NCBI RefSeq assembly: GCF_001456955.1
Contig: NZ_KQ758468.1
Location: 434,001-498,000 of the forward strand
Source of the DNA: Microbacterium enclense
GTDB lineage: Bacteria; Actinomycetota; Actinomycetes; Actinomycetales; Microbacteriaceae
DNA length: 64,000 nt
Direction: 5' to 3'
Shown: positions 32,635-41,236 of the stretch, piece by piece
Position numbering within the stretch: the first letter of the stretch is position 1
How the letters are laid out: every line of letters starts with the position of its first letter
Made by a program: the position numbers and the translations under genes
Notes under the pieces: model-generated
What the model was told of the DNA's origin: nothing
Seen by the model: the letters and a program-made list of their open reading frames with translations, nothing else
The model's database searches: none

Positions 32635-34332
32635 GTGGCCTCTGACACGGTCGTCGTCGGACGCACCGCCGCCGGCCGCATGGCCCTCGTCGGCCTCGGC
32701 GACCATTCCGCGGCGAGCGAGGTCGATACCGCGGCCCTCGCCGCCGCCGTCGCGGCGCGCGAGAACGACGGCGACGTGCGCTGGGTCTGGGCCGACACCG
32801 CGGCCGTCTACCCGCGCCTGCTCGACGCGGGCGTTCGCGTCGCCCGAGCGTGGGACCTCCGGCTCGTGCACGCCATCCTCCACCACGCCCGGACGGTGAC
32901 CGACGACCACGGCCTCCGCTCAAGCACCGGATGGGATGCCGATGCGGCGGCACCCGTTGACGGTGACACCCTCTTCGACCTGGGCGACGCGGCATCCGGA
33001 ATCCCCGAAACGGTCGAAGCCGCCGTCGCGGAGTACCACCGTCAGACCGCCGCGATCGCGTCGTCGGAGGCGCCGGGGGCGCTGCGCCTGCTGTGCGCGG
33101 CCGAGTCGGCGGGTGCACTGATCGCGGTCGAGCTGCACACGGCGGGCGTGCCGTGGAGCCGCGCCGCCCACGAGCACCTGCTCGAGCGCGAGCTCGGCGC
33201 GCGCCGCGGGGGAGGGCTGCCCGCCCGCATCGACCAGACCGCCGCCGTCGTGCGCGCCGCGCTGGACGACCCGGCGGCCTCACTCGACTCGCAGCCTCGG
33301 CTGCTGCGGTCGCTGCATCGCGTCGGGCTCATGGTGCAGTCCACCTCCCGCTGGGAGCTCGCCGAGCACGACCACCCCGCCGTCGCGCCCCTCATCGCCT
33401 ACAAGAAACTCATGCGCCTCTACACGGCCAACGGCTGGGCCTGGCTCGACGAGTGGGTGCGCGACGACCGATTCCGCCCCGTCTACGTCCCCGCCGGCGT
33501 GGTCACCGGCCGCTGGGCGTCGTCGGGCGGGGGAGCGCTGCAGATCCCGCGGTCGCTGCGCACGGCCGTCCGCGCCGATCCGGGCTGGACGCTCGTCACC
33601 GCCGACGTCGCACAGCTCGAACCGCGCGTTCTCGCCGCGATGGCGCGCGACACGGCGTTGGCCGAGGCGGCATCCGGTCGCGACCTCTACGCCGGCATCG
33701 TCGAGCGCGGTGCCGTCGCCAGCCGCGCCGAGGCGAAGCTCGCGATGCTCGGAGCCATGTACGGCGCGACCACCGGCGAGAGCGGGCGACTCCTGCCGCG
33801 CCTGCGCCGCACCTTCCCGCGCGCGATGCAGCTCGTCGACGACGCCGCCCGCACGGGCGAGGACGGCGGGGTGGTGCAGACCTGGCTCGGGCGCACGTCT
33901 CCGGCCGCGGGGGAGTCGTGGCGCGCGCTGCAGTCGCTCGCCAGCGACGCCGCGGCATCCGGAGTCGACGAGACCCGCGCCCGCCGCTCGGCCCGCGACC
34001 GCGGGCGCTTCACCCGCAACTTCGTCGTTCAGGGCACGGCCGCCGAGTGGGCTCTCGCCTGGCTGGCCGACCTGCGCGCGCGCCTCGCCGCCCTCCCCGA
34101 AGTGGATGCCACACGCGCGGCGCCCGCGTCGGGACCGGTGTTCCAGCGCCGGCCGCACCTGGCGTTCTTCCTGCACGACGAGATCGTCGTGCACACGCCG
34201 CTCGAGCACGCGGATGCCGTGGCCGACGCGGTGCGGGAGTCCGCGGCATCCGCGGGTCGGCTGTTGTTCGGGACGTTCCCGATCGACTTCCCGCTCGACC
34301 TGCGCATCGGCGAGACGGCCGAGAAGGGCTGA
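32635..34332 (+). CDS. Bifunctional 3'-5' exonuclease/family A DNA polymerase
   Basis: 565 aa from GTG. The first 200 residues correspond to a reduced exonuclease-like domain. The polymerase core then shows GVVTGRWASSGGGALQIPR (motif region), the motif A-type DVAQLEPRVLAAMA, the O-helix region ASRAEAKLAMLGAMYG, and motif C HDEIVVHTP. Motif A has VAQLE in place of the usual DYSQIE. It is shorter than PolA and is a known extra polymerase of actinobacteria. Likely partner: the zinc-ribbon protein 15 nt upstream. Role probably in repair. Confidence 0.9.
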   Translation: MASDTVVVGRTAAGRMALVGLGDHSAASEVDTAALAAAVAARENDGDVRWVWADTAAVYPRLLDAGVRVARAWDLRLVHAILHHARTVTDDHGLRSSTGWDADAAAPVDGDTLFDLGDAASGIPETVEAAVAEYHRQTAAIASSEAPGALRLLCAAESAGALIAVELHTAGVPWSRAAHEHLLERELGARRGGGLPARIDQTAAVVRAALDDPAASLDSQPRLLRSLHRVGLMVQSTSRWELAEHDHPAVAPLIAYKKLMRLYTANGWAWLDEWVRDDRFRPVYVPAGVVTGRWASSGGGALQIPRSLRTAVRADPGWTLVTADVAQLEPRVLAAMARDTALAEAASGRDLYAGIVERGAVASRAEAKLAMLGAMYGATTGESGRLLPRLRRTFPRAMQLVDDAARTGEDGGVVQTWLGRTSPAAGESWRALQSLASDAAASGVDETRARRSARDRGRFTRNFVVQGTAAEWALAWLADLRARLAALPEVDATRAAPASGPVFQRRPHLAFFLHDEIVVHTPLEHADAVADAVRESAASAGRLLFGTFPIDFPLDLRIGETAEKG

Positions 34333-34387
34333 GGGCACGCGAGATCTGCCGGATGCCATCGGCGCCGCCGCGTAGACTGGCGGATGC

Positions 34388-34776
34388 GAATGGGTCGGCT
34401 GGACGGTCGCGTCACGGGTTCGCCCGTGCCGAGGAACGTCCGGGCTCCACAGGGCAGGACGGTGGGTAACACCCACCCGGAGCAATCCGCGAGACAGTGC
34501 CACAGAGAGCAGACCGCCTCATCGGTCCCTGAGCTTGTCGAAGGGCCGTCGGGGTAAGGGTGAAAGGGTGGTGTAAGAGACCACCGGGGGTCGTGGTGAC
34601 ACGACCCGCCAGGTAAACCTCGTCCGGAGCAAGGCCAGACAGGGGATGACGACGCGGCTCGCCGAGTCCCCGGGTAGGCCGCTGGAGCGGCACGGCAACG
34701 TGTCGCCGAGAGAGATGACCGTCCACGGGACCCTAAGGGCCCCCGGACAGAACCCGGCGTACAGGCCGGCCCATTC
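34388..34776 (+). ncRNA. rnpB: RNase P RNA (bacterial type A)
   Basis: Catalytic RNA that cleaves tRNA 5' leaders. The ends pair as helix P1 (GAATGGGTCGGC with GCCGGCCCATTC). Conserved landmarks are present in order: GAGGAACGTCCGGGCTCC, CAGGGCAGGACGGTGGGTAA, the GAGACAGTGCCACAGAGAGC block, AACCTCGTCCGGAGCAAGGC and ACAGAACCCGGCGTACAGG. About 389 nt, typical. A 23-nt dispersed-type palindrome is built into the variable P12 region (see repeat entry). Confidence 0.97.
34524..34546 (+). repeat. Dispersed palindromic repeat inside rnpB
   Basis: GGTCCCTGAGCTTGTCGAAGGGCC resembles a short palindrome (CCTGAGCTTGTCGAAGG core) that I know as a frequent intergenic repeat of many high-GC bacteria. Here it lies in a variable stem of RNase P RNA and folds back on itself. 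Only one copy is in this window, so dispersal in this genome is inferred. Confidence 0.6.
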
Positions 34777-34803
34777 GCCCCGCCATCCCGAGCCGTCGAG
34801 CAC

Positions 34804-35106
34804 TTACGCGGGTCCCCCGGAGCGCGCCCGCAGCAGGCCGTTCATGCCGCCGATGACGAAGCCCCACCCCACGGCGAACAGCGCGATCGCACCGGCCAGC
34901 CACAACACGACCTCGGGCCATCCGCCGAACGCCGACCCGAAATCCGCGTTCCGGTCGAAGAGAAGACCGAGCCCTGCGCCCCACGTCGACCCCAGCGCGA
35001 CGACGGCCGACGCCATCGCCTGGGCGAAAGCGCAGGCGCCGAGGGCCACGCCGACCATCCCGAACACCACCAGCAGTACGCCACCCCAGACGCACCGTCG
35101 ACTCAT
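34804..35106 (-). CDS. Small membrane protein (100 aa)
   Basis: Two hydrophobic segments: about 7-35 (GGVLLVVFGMVGVALGACAF) and about 70-92 (VVLWLAGAIALFAVGWGFVI). MSRRCVWGG is taken as the start; an ATG 16 codons upstream is possible. No family recognised. The 3' end lies just beyond rnpB on the opposite strand, and the tail SGGPA is uncharged. Confidence 0.6.
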   Translation of the reverse strand: MSRRCVWGGVLLVVFGMVGVALGACAFAQAMASAVVALGSTWGAGLGLLFDRNADFGSAFGGWPEVVLWLAGAIALFAVGWGFVIGGMNGLLRARSGGPA

Positions 35107-35197
35107 GCCGGCCAGCCTAGGCGAGGGCCCGCGCCGCACCGCGAACCTGCGCATCCCCGCGAACCAACCCGATCGGCGCTCCGCACCGAATACCCAT

Positions 35198-35233
35198 CGA
35201 CCCTCCCGCTGGCCCCCTGCCTCGGGAGGGTCG
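35198..35233. other. 11-bp inverted repeat in a divergent gap
   Basis: CGACCCTCCCG (35198-35208) pairs with CGGGAGGGTCG (35223-35233) over a 14-nt loop. It resembles a terminator, but no gene reads into it; both neighbours point away. It may be a regulatory site or the remains of a lost gene end. The rest of this 229-nt gap shows nothing else. Confidence 0.5.
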
Positions 35234-35335
35234 CCTCGTCTCGGCGGGTGAGACGTCTGCGTCTGCCGTCCACCCCCGGGTGAATGTCGGAGTTATGTTC
35301 TACCATCGACCACGGCCGGGGAAGGGGTCCGGTGC

Positions 35336-35629
35336 ATGGGGTCGACGAGAGTCAGCGACGAGATGGTCGCGCGGGTGCTGGCATCCATCGCCCCTTGCAC
35401 ACTGCAGCCCGAGACGTGGGGCGCCCGACCCATCGAGTGGTACTCGCGGAAGCGTCCCGTGTGGGCGTGGGTGACGTGGCCGAACCGCGCCGCCACCCGG
35501 GAGCCGGCGTGGGCAACCGGCGGCAACGACCGTGTGGTCATGCTCGAGGTGCCGTGCGAGGGCGGGCACTGGGCGCCCGTCGTGTGGCGCAACGCGGTCA
35601 GCGTGCGCCGCGTCGACGAAGCGGCCTGA
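35336..35629 (+). CDS. Hypothetical protein, Trp/Arg-rich (97 aa)
   Basis: ATG after GGGAAGGGGTCCGGTGC. A soluble small protein with six tryptophans (for example WGARPIEWYSRKRPVWAWVT) and a VVMLEVPCEGGHWAPVVWRN block that resembles a compact beta barrel. No signal peptide. No family recognised. Codon use is host-like. Confidence 0.6.
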   Translation: MGSTRVSDEMVARVLASIAPCTLQPETWGARPIEWYSRKRPVWAWVTWPNRAATREPAWATGGNDRVVMLEVPCEGGHWAPVVWRNAVSVRRVDEAA

Positions 35630-35692
35630 TTCGCCGGGCGGCGAGCGTGACGCACGCGGGGCGCCGGCGGCATTCGACGGCGCCGGCCGGGC

Positions 35693-36478
35693 CTACTTCA
35701 CCGCGGGCAGGGCCTCCGGAACGGGAACGGCGAGGGAGGCCGCGCCGATGATGCCCGCGTTGTTGCGGTGCTTCGCCGGGACGATCGGCGCACGCAGCTT
35801 CAGCAGCGGCAGGAAGTGCTCGGAGTGCTTCGACACGCCCCCGCCGACGACGATCAGGTCGGGGCTGAAGAGGAACTCGACGTAGTCGTAGTACCACTGC
35901 AGGCGCTTGGCCCACTTGTCCCACGACAGCTCCTCGCGCTCCAGCGCGGAGTAGGCGGCGAAGTGCTCGGCATCCTTCTTGTGACCGGCGCGCTGGAGGT
36001 GCCCGAGCTCGCTGTTGGGCACGAGCACACCGTCGTAGATCATGGCCGAGCCGATGCCGGTGCCGAGGGTGGTCAGGATGACGAGCCCCTCGACGCCCTT
36101 CGCCGCGCCGTACCGCACCTCGGCGATGCCGGCGACGTCGGCGTCGTTGGCGAAATGGATGCCACGCGAGAGGCCGTCTTCGAAGAATTTCTCGGCCTCG
36201 AAGCCGATCCACGACTTCGACACGTTGGCCGCCGATAGCGTCTTGCCGCTCTTCACGATGGCCGGGAAGGCGACGCCCAGCGGCAGGTCGGCGGGAGCTT
36301 CGAGGGTCTCGAGCACCTGGCGCACCGCGGTCAGGACGTCGGCGGGCTCGGCTCCGGCGGGGGTCGCGACCTTCACGCGGTCGCTGATGAGCTCCCCGGC
36401 ATCCAGGTCGACGATTCCGGCCTTGATGCCGGTTCCGCCGATGTCCACTCCGACCGCACGAGACGCATTCGTTGCCAT
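35693..36478 (-). CDS. ppgK: Polyphosphate glucokinase (ROK family)
   Basis: Phosphorylates glucose using polyphosphate or ATP. 261 aa from the ATG placing GVDIGGTGIKAGIVDL at residues 8-23, the phosphate-binding motif. Further family blocks: NDADVAGIAEVRYG (with the catalytic Asp) and LTTLGTGIGSAMI. The 3' region SPDLIVVGGGVSKHSEHFLP is typical. Monocistronic. Confidence 0.95.
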   Translation of the reverse strand: MATNASRAVGVDIGGTGIKAGIVDLDAGELISDRVKVATPAGAEPADVLTAVRQVLETLEAPADLPLGVAFPAIVKSGKTLSAANVSKSWIGFEAEKFFEDGLSRGIHFANDADVAGIAEVRYGAAKGVEGLVILTTLGTGIGSAMIYDGVLVPNSELGHLQRAGHKKDAEHFAAYSALEREELSWDKWAKRLQWYYDYVEFLFSPDLIVVGGGVSKHSEHFLPLLKLRAPIVPAKHRNNAGIIGAASLAVPVPEALPAVK

Positions 36479-36573
36479 ACCCCTCAGCCTATCCAGCCGT
36501 ACGGTCGGCATCAGTAGGATCGGGGGAGCACCGGCGGTTCACGCCGAGACGCGAGACCCACGTGAGGAGCATC

Positions 36574-36777
36574 GTGAGCGACGACAACACGAAGTACTGG
36601 TACAACCTCGAGACCGGCCAGGTCGAGCAGGGGTACGAGTCGCCCGCGATCGACCGCGCCGGTCCCTTCGACACCGCCGAGGAGGCGGCCAACGCGCCGC
36701 AGCTCTTCAAGGAGCGCTCGAAGAAGTGGGCCGAAGATGAAGCGAACGACGACTGGGGCTCCGGCTCCGCCCGCTGA
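36574..36777 (+). CDS. Small SPOR-like protein (67 aa)
   Basis: GTG start with GAGGAGC upstream. The sequence DDNTKYWYNLETGQVEQGYE followed by RAGPFDTAEEAANAPQLFKE is the short family usually labelled SPOR domain-containing in Microbacteriaceae. It has no signal peptide or anchor, so a peptidoglycan role is doubtful. Ends 17 nt before glnA2, probably cotranscribed. Confidence 0.75.
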   Translation: MSDDNTKYWYNLETGQVEQGYESPAIDRAGPFDTAEEAANAPQLFKERSKKWAEDEANDDWGSGSAR

Positions 36778-36794
36778 CCGCACCGATACGAGGG

Positions 36795-38141
36795 ATGACG
36801 ATGGACAAGCAGCGTGATTTCGTCCTGCGCACGATCGAGGAGCGCGGCGTCAAGTTCGTGCGCCTGTGGTTCACCGACGTGGTGGGAACGCTCAAGTCGG
36901 TGGCCATCGCCCCGGCCGAGGTCGAGGGGGCGTTCACCGAGGGGCTCGGCTTCGACGGGTCGGCGATCGAGGGCCTGACCCGTTCGTACGAGTCCGACCT
37001 GCTCGCACACCCCGACCCCACGACGTTCCAGGTGCTTCCCTGGCGCGGGGAGATCGACCCGACGGCGCGCATGTTCTGCGACATCACCACACCCGACGGT
37101 CAGCCGGCCGTGGCCGACCCGCGCCACGTGCTCAAGCGCACGCTCGCCAAGGCCGCCGACGCCGGGTTCACGTTCTACACGCACCCCGAGATCGAGTTCT
37201 ACCTGCTGAAGTCGTCGCAGCTCGGCGCCGACGGACGCCCCCAGCCCGTCGACTCGGCCGGCTACTTCGACAACGTCCCCGGGGGCACGGCGCACGACTT
37301 CCGCCGCCGTTCGGTGCGCATGCTCGAAGACCTCGGCATCTCGGTCGAGTTCAGCCACCACGAGGGCGGCCCCGGCCAGAACGAGATCGACCTGCGCTAC
37401 GCCGACGCGCTCACCACGGCCGACAACATCATGACGTTCCGCACCGTCGTGAAAGAGGTCGCGATCGAGCAGGGCGTCTACGCGACCTTCATGCCCAAGC
37501 CGATCAGCGGCCAGCCGGGTAGCGGCATGCACACGCACCTGTCGCTCTTCGAGGGTGACATGAACGCGTTCTACGAAGAGGGCGCGCAGTACCAGCTGTC
37601 GAAGGTCGGCCGTCATTTCATCGCGGGCCTGCTGCGTCACGCCAACGAGATCTCGGCGGTGACGAACCAGTTCGTCAACTCGTACAAGCGCCTCTGGGGC
37701 GGCGACGAGGCGCCCAGCTTCATCTGCTGGGGTCACAACAACCGCTCGGCCCTGGTGCGCGTGCCGCTGTACAAGCCCAATAAGGGCCAGTCCACCCGCG
37801 TGGAGTACCGCGCGCTCGACTCGGCGGCCAACCCGTACCTGTCGTACGCGCTCATGCTCGCGGCGGGCCTGAAGGGCATCGAAGAGGAGTACGAGCTCCC
37901 CGCCGAGGCCGAAGACAACGTCTGGTCGCTCAGCGACGCCGAACGCCGTGCTCTCGGCTACGCGCCTCTGCCCGCGAGCCTCGACCACGCTCTCGAGTAC
38001 CTCGAGGAGTCCGAGCTCGTCGCCGAGACGCTGGGCGAGACGGTCTTCAAGTACGTGCTGCTCAACAAGCGTCGCGAGTGGCAGCAGTACCGCGCCCAGG
38101 TGACGCCGTTCGAGCTCGCGAGCAACCTCGAAGCACTCTGA
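36795..38141 (+). CDS. glnA2: Type I glutamine synthetase, GlnA2-like
   Basis: Glutamate plus ammonia to glutamine. 448 aa. Motifs: GFDGSAIEGL (latch region), EIEFYLL metal ligands, NEIDLRYADAL, KPISGQPGSGMHTH, and NNRSALVRVP. The tyrosine that GlnE adenylylates in GSI-beta enzymes is replaced by Trp377 (EDNVW), so this enzyme should not be under GlnE control although glnE follows 10 nt downstream. This is the usual actinobacterial glnA2-glnE order. Confidence 0.95.
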   Translation: MTMDKQRDFVLRTIEERGVKFVRLWFTDVVGTLKSVAIAPAEVEGAFTEGLGFDGSAIEGLTRSYESDLLAHPDPTTFQVLPWRGEIDPTARMFCDITTPDGQPAVADPRHVLKRTLAKAADAGFTFYTHPEIEFYLLKSSQLGADGRPQPVDSAGYFDNVPGGTAHDFRRRSVRMLEDLGISVEFSHHEGGPGQNEIDLRYADALTTADNIMTFRTVVKEVAIEQGVYATFMPKPISGQPGSGMHTHLSLFEGDMNAFYEEGAQYQLSKVGRHFIAGLLRHANEISAVTNQFVNSYKRLWGGDEAPSFICWGHNNRSALVRVPLYKPNKGQSTRVEYRALDSAANPYLSYALMLAAGLKGIEEEYELPAEAEDNVWSLSDAERRALGYAPLPASLDHALEYLEESELVAETLGETVFKYVLLNKRREWQQYRAQVTPFELASNLEAL

Positions 38142-38151
38142 CGGTCGACCG

Positions 38152-41142
38152 ATGAGCTCGGGCGACCGCTCCACCGCGCTCACCGCGCTCGCTCGCACCG
38201 GCTTCTCCCGGCTCGCCGAGGCCGACACGCTCCTCGGCGAGCTCGAGCAGACCGTCGGTGTCGACAGGGCGGGTGCCATGCAGTCGGCGCAGCGCGTCGC
38301 CGACCCCGACGGCGCTCTCCGTGCCATTCTGCAGGTGGCCCGTCGCGACGTCGCCGCGGTGCGCGCGGCGGCCGCCGACGCGGGCGCGTGGCGAGCGCTC
38401 TGGGATCTCGTCGGCGCCTCCGACGGCTTCGCCGAGTTCTACCTGCGGCACCCCGACGAGCTCGCGCACCTCTCGGGAGCGGGACTCACCCTCCCCGACG
38501 AGCAGACGATGCGCGCCGAGCTGCTGGCATCCGTCGGTGATGTCGACGGCTTCGCCGCCGATGGGACGGATGCCGCGTGGGTCGCCCTGCGGGTGCGGTA
38601 CCGCCGTCTGCTGGCCCGCATCGCCGCCTACGACCTCGGTCAGGACGACCCGGCCGGCGCCATCGACGTCGTCTCGGCCGCGCTCGCCGACATCGCCGGT
38701 GCCGCCCTCGAAGCCTCGCTGAGCGTCGCACGAACGCGCGTGTCGACGCCCGGACCGGGCGCCTTCCCGCGCGCGCAGGTCGAGGCCACGCGCTTCGCGA
38801 TCATCGCCATGGGCAAGACCGGCGCGCGCGAGCTCAACTACGTCAGCGATGTCGACGTCATCTTCGTGGGCGGCACGGCCGACCAGGAGGTCGTGTCGGA
38901 GGCACGGGCGATCGACATCGGCACCCGCCTCGCGGTCCAGACCATGCGCGGCATCTCGAGCCCCGAGATCGAACCTCCGCTCTGGGAGGTCGATCCGAAC
39001 CTCCGCCCCGAGGGCAAGCAGGGCGCGCTCGTGCGCACTCTCGCCTCGCACCGGCAGTACTACGACCGCTGGGCGAAGAGCTGGGAGTTCCAGGCGCTGC
39101 TGAAGGCGCGGGCGATCGCCGGCGATCCCGTGCTCGGCGCCGAATACGTGGCGGCGGTGCAGCCGCTCGTCTGGCACAGCGCGGCGCGCGAGAACTTCGT
39201 CGAGGGCGTGCAGCGCATGCGCGAGCGCGTGACCGAGCACATCCCCGCGGGAGAGGTGAACCGCCAGCTCAAGCTCGGGCCCGGCGGCATCCGCGACGTC
39301 GAGTTCACCGTGCAGCTGCTGCAGCTCGTGCACGGTCTGACGGATGAGCGCATCCGTCAGCGCGGCAGTCTGGAGGCGCTCGACGCCCTGGTGGCCGAGG
39401 GGTACATCGGGCGGTCCGAGGCCGAGGCCTTTGGCCGTGACTACCGCCTCCTGCGCCTGCTGGAGCATCGCCTGCAGCTGCGGGGTCTGCGCCGCACGGC
39501 TCTGCTGCCCGAGAAAGACGACGACCTACGGGTGCTCGCGCGGGCGACAGGCCTGGCCGACTCGGCATCCGGGGTCCAGGCCGCGTGGGAGAGCATCAAA
39601 CGCGAGGTGCGCGACATCCACGTGCGCCTGTTCTACCGGCCGCTGCTGTCGGCGGTGGCGTCGCTGCCCGAGGGGGAGCGGACGCTGTCGACCGAGCAGG
39701 CGCGCGACCGCCTCGCGGCGATCGGCTTCCGCGACCCCGCGGGTGCTCTGCGTCACATCGCGGCCCTGACGAGCGGTCTGAGCCGCAAGGCGACGATCCA
39801 GCGGCATCTCATGCCGGTCATGATCCGGTGGTTCGCCGACGGCGTCGACCCCGATTACGGCCTGCTCGTTTTCCGCCGCATCAGCGAGCGGCTGGGCAAC
39901 ACCCCGTGGTTCCTGCGTATGCTGCGCGACTCCGCCGGGGCCGCGGAGAGCCTCACCCGGGTGCTGTCGGGTTCGCGGTACATCGGCGAGCTCATGGAAT
40001 GGATCCCCGAATCCGTCGCCTGGCTCGACGACGACGCGCTCCTGCGCCCCCGCTCCGGGAAGGCCCTCGAAGAAGAGGCGCGGGCGATCCAGACCCGCTG
40101 GCAGAACATCGACGACGCCATGCGATCGGTGCGGGCGCTTCGCCGCCGCGAGATGCTGCGCGTGGCGATGGCCGCCGTCCTCGGCACGGTATCCCTGGAG
40201 GAACTCGCCGACGCGCTGTCGACCATCACCGAGGTCACGATTCAAGCGACCCTGCGCGCGGTGCGGCGCGTGGTCGTTCCCCCCGAAGACGACGACCTGG
40301 ACTTCGCGGTCATAGCCATGGGACGTTTCGGCGGGCGGGAGATGGGCTTCGGGTCGGATGCCGACGTCATGTACGTCTACCGCGCGAACGGCGTCGACCC
40401 GCAGCGTGCGAGCCAGCTGGCGCTGAAGCTGGTGGCGGGCCTCCGCGAGCACTCCGAGGACCATCGCCTGCCCCTCGACCTCGACGCCGAACTGCGACCC
40501 GAGGGCCGCAGCGGTCCGCTCGCCCGCTCGATCGAGGCGTACGCGGAGTACTACCGACGCTGGTCGCTGTCGTGGGAGGCCCAGGCGCTGCTCCGAGCGC
40601 GCGGCGTGGCCGGTAGCGTGAAGCTCATCCGGGCGTTCATGGACCTCGCCGACGAGGTGCGCTACCCCGAGTCGGCCGACCAGAACGGCCTGCGCGAGAT
40701 CCGCCGCATCAAGGCCCGCGTCGAGAACGAGCGTCTGCCGCAGGGTGCCGATCCCGCCCGCCACCTGAAACTCGGGCCGGGGTCGCTCAGCGACGTCGAG
40801 TGGCTCGTGCAGCTGCTGCAGCTGCAGCACGCCCGGGCCGTGCCGGCGATGCGCACGACCTCCACCCTCGCCGCGCTCGACGCCGCGGTGCAGGCGGGCG
40901 TCGTCGAGGCCGATGCGGCGCAGAAGCTCGCGGCGGCCTGGCACCTGGCGAGCCGGCTGCGGTCGGCGAACACGCTGCTGTCGGGCCAGACGAGCGACGT
41001 GCTCCCCGCCGACCGGGTGCGGCTCGACGGGATCGGGCGCATCCTGGAGTACCCGCCTCGCTCCGCCACGCGCGTCGAGGAGGACTACCTCGGTGCGACG
41101 CGGCGCGCCCGACGGGTGTTCGACAAGCTGTTCTACGGCTGA
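38152..41142 (+). CDS. glnE: Bifunctional glutamine synthetase adenylyltransferase/deadenylase
   Basis: Adds or removes AMP on the GlnA1 tyrosine. 996 aa with two nucleotidyltransferase domains. In the first, AMGKTGARELNYVSDVDVIF (about residues 220-240) has the GG-type motif with an Ala. In the second, AMGRFGGREMGFGSDADVMY at about 725-745 is intact. Both keep the D-x-D acid pair. LKLGPGGIRDVEF and LKLGPGSLSDVEW follow each domain. The target GlnA1 is encoded 4 kb away. Confidence 0.96.
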   Translation: MSSGDRSTALTALARTGFSRLAEADTLLGELEQTVGVDRAGAMQSAQRVADPDGALRAILQVARRDVAAVRAAAADAGAWRALWDLVGASDGFAEFYLRHPDELAHLSGAGLTLPDEQTMRAELLASVGDVDGFAADGTDAAWVALRVRYRRLLARIAAYDLGQDDPAGAIDVVSAALADIAGAALEASLSVARTRVSTPGPGAFPRAQVEATRFAIIAMGKTGARELNYVSDVDVIFVGGTADQEVVSEARAIDIGTRLAVQTMRGISSPEIEPPLWEVDPNLRPEGKQGALVRTLASHRQYYDRWAKSWEFQALLKARAIAGDPVLGAEYVAAVQPLVWHSAARENFVEGVQRMRERVTEHIPAGEVNRQLKLGPGGIRDVEFTVQLLQLVHGLTDERIRQRGSLEALDALVAEGYIGRSEAEAFGRDYRLLRLLEHRLQLRGLRRTALLPEKDDDLRVLARATGLADSASGVQAAWESIKREVRDIHVRLFYRPLLSAVASLPEGERTLSTEQARDRLAAIGFRDPAGALRHIAALTSGLSRKATIQRHLMPVMIRWFADGVDPDYGLLVFRRISERLGNTPWFLRMLRDSAGAAESLTRVLSGSRYIGELMEWIPESVAWLDDDALLRPRSGKALEEEARAIQTRWQNIDDAMRSVRALRRREMLRVAMAAVLGTVSLEELADALSTITEVTIQATLRAVRRVVVPPEDDDLDFAVIAMGRFGGREMGFGSDADVMYVYRANGVDPQRASQLALKLVAGLREHSEDHRLPLDLDAELRPEGRSGPLARSIEAYAEYYRRWSLSWEAQALLRARGVAGSVKLIRAFMDLADEVRYPESADQNGLREIRRIKARVENERLPQGADPARHLKLGPGSLSDVEWLVQLLQLQHARAVPAMRTTSTLAALDAAVQAGVVEADAAQKLAAAWHLASRLRSANTLLSGQTSDVLPADRVRLDGIGRILEYPPRSATRVEEDYLGATRRARRVFDKLFYG

Positions 41143-41167
41143 GCCGGCCCACGCTTCGCCGGGATGA

Positions 41168-41192
41168 CGGATGCCGGACGCCGTGGCATCCG
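41168..41192. terminator. GGATGCC/GGCATCC hairpin between convergent genes
   Basis: CGGATGCC (41168-41175) pairs with GGCATCCG (41185-41192) around a 9-nt loop. It lies between the ends of glnE and the acyl-CoA ligase gene. No T tract. Confidence 0.5.
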
Positions 41193-41236
41193 CACAGCCC
41201 GAAGCCGTCGACTCGACGCCCCGGCATCCCTCACCG

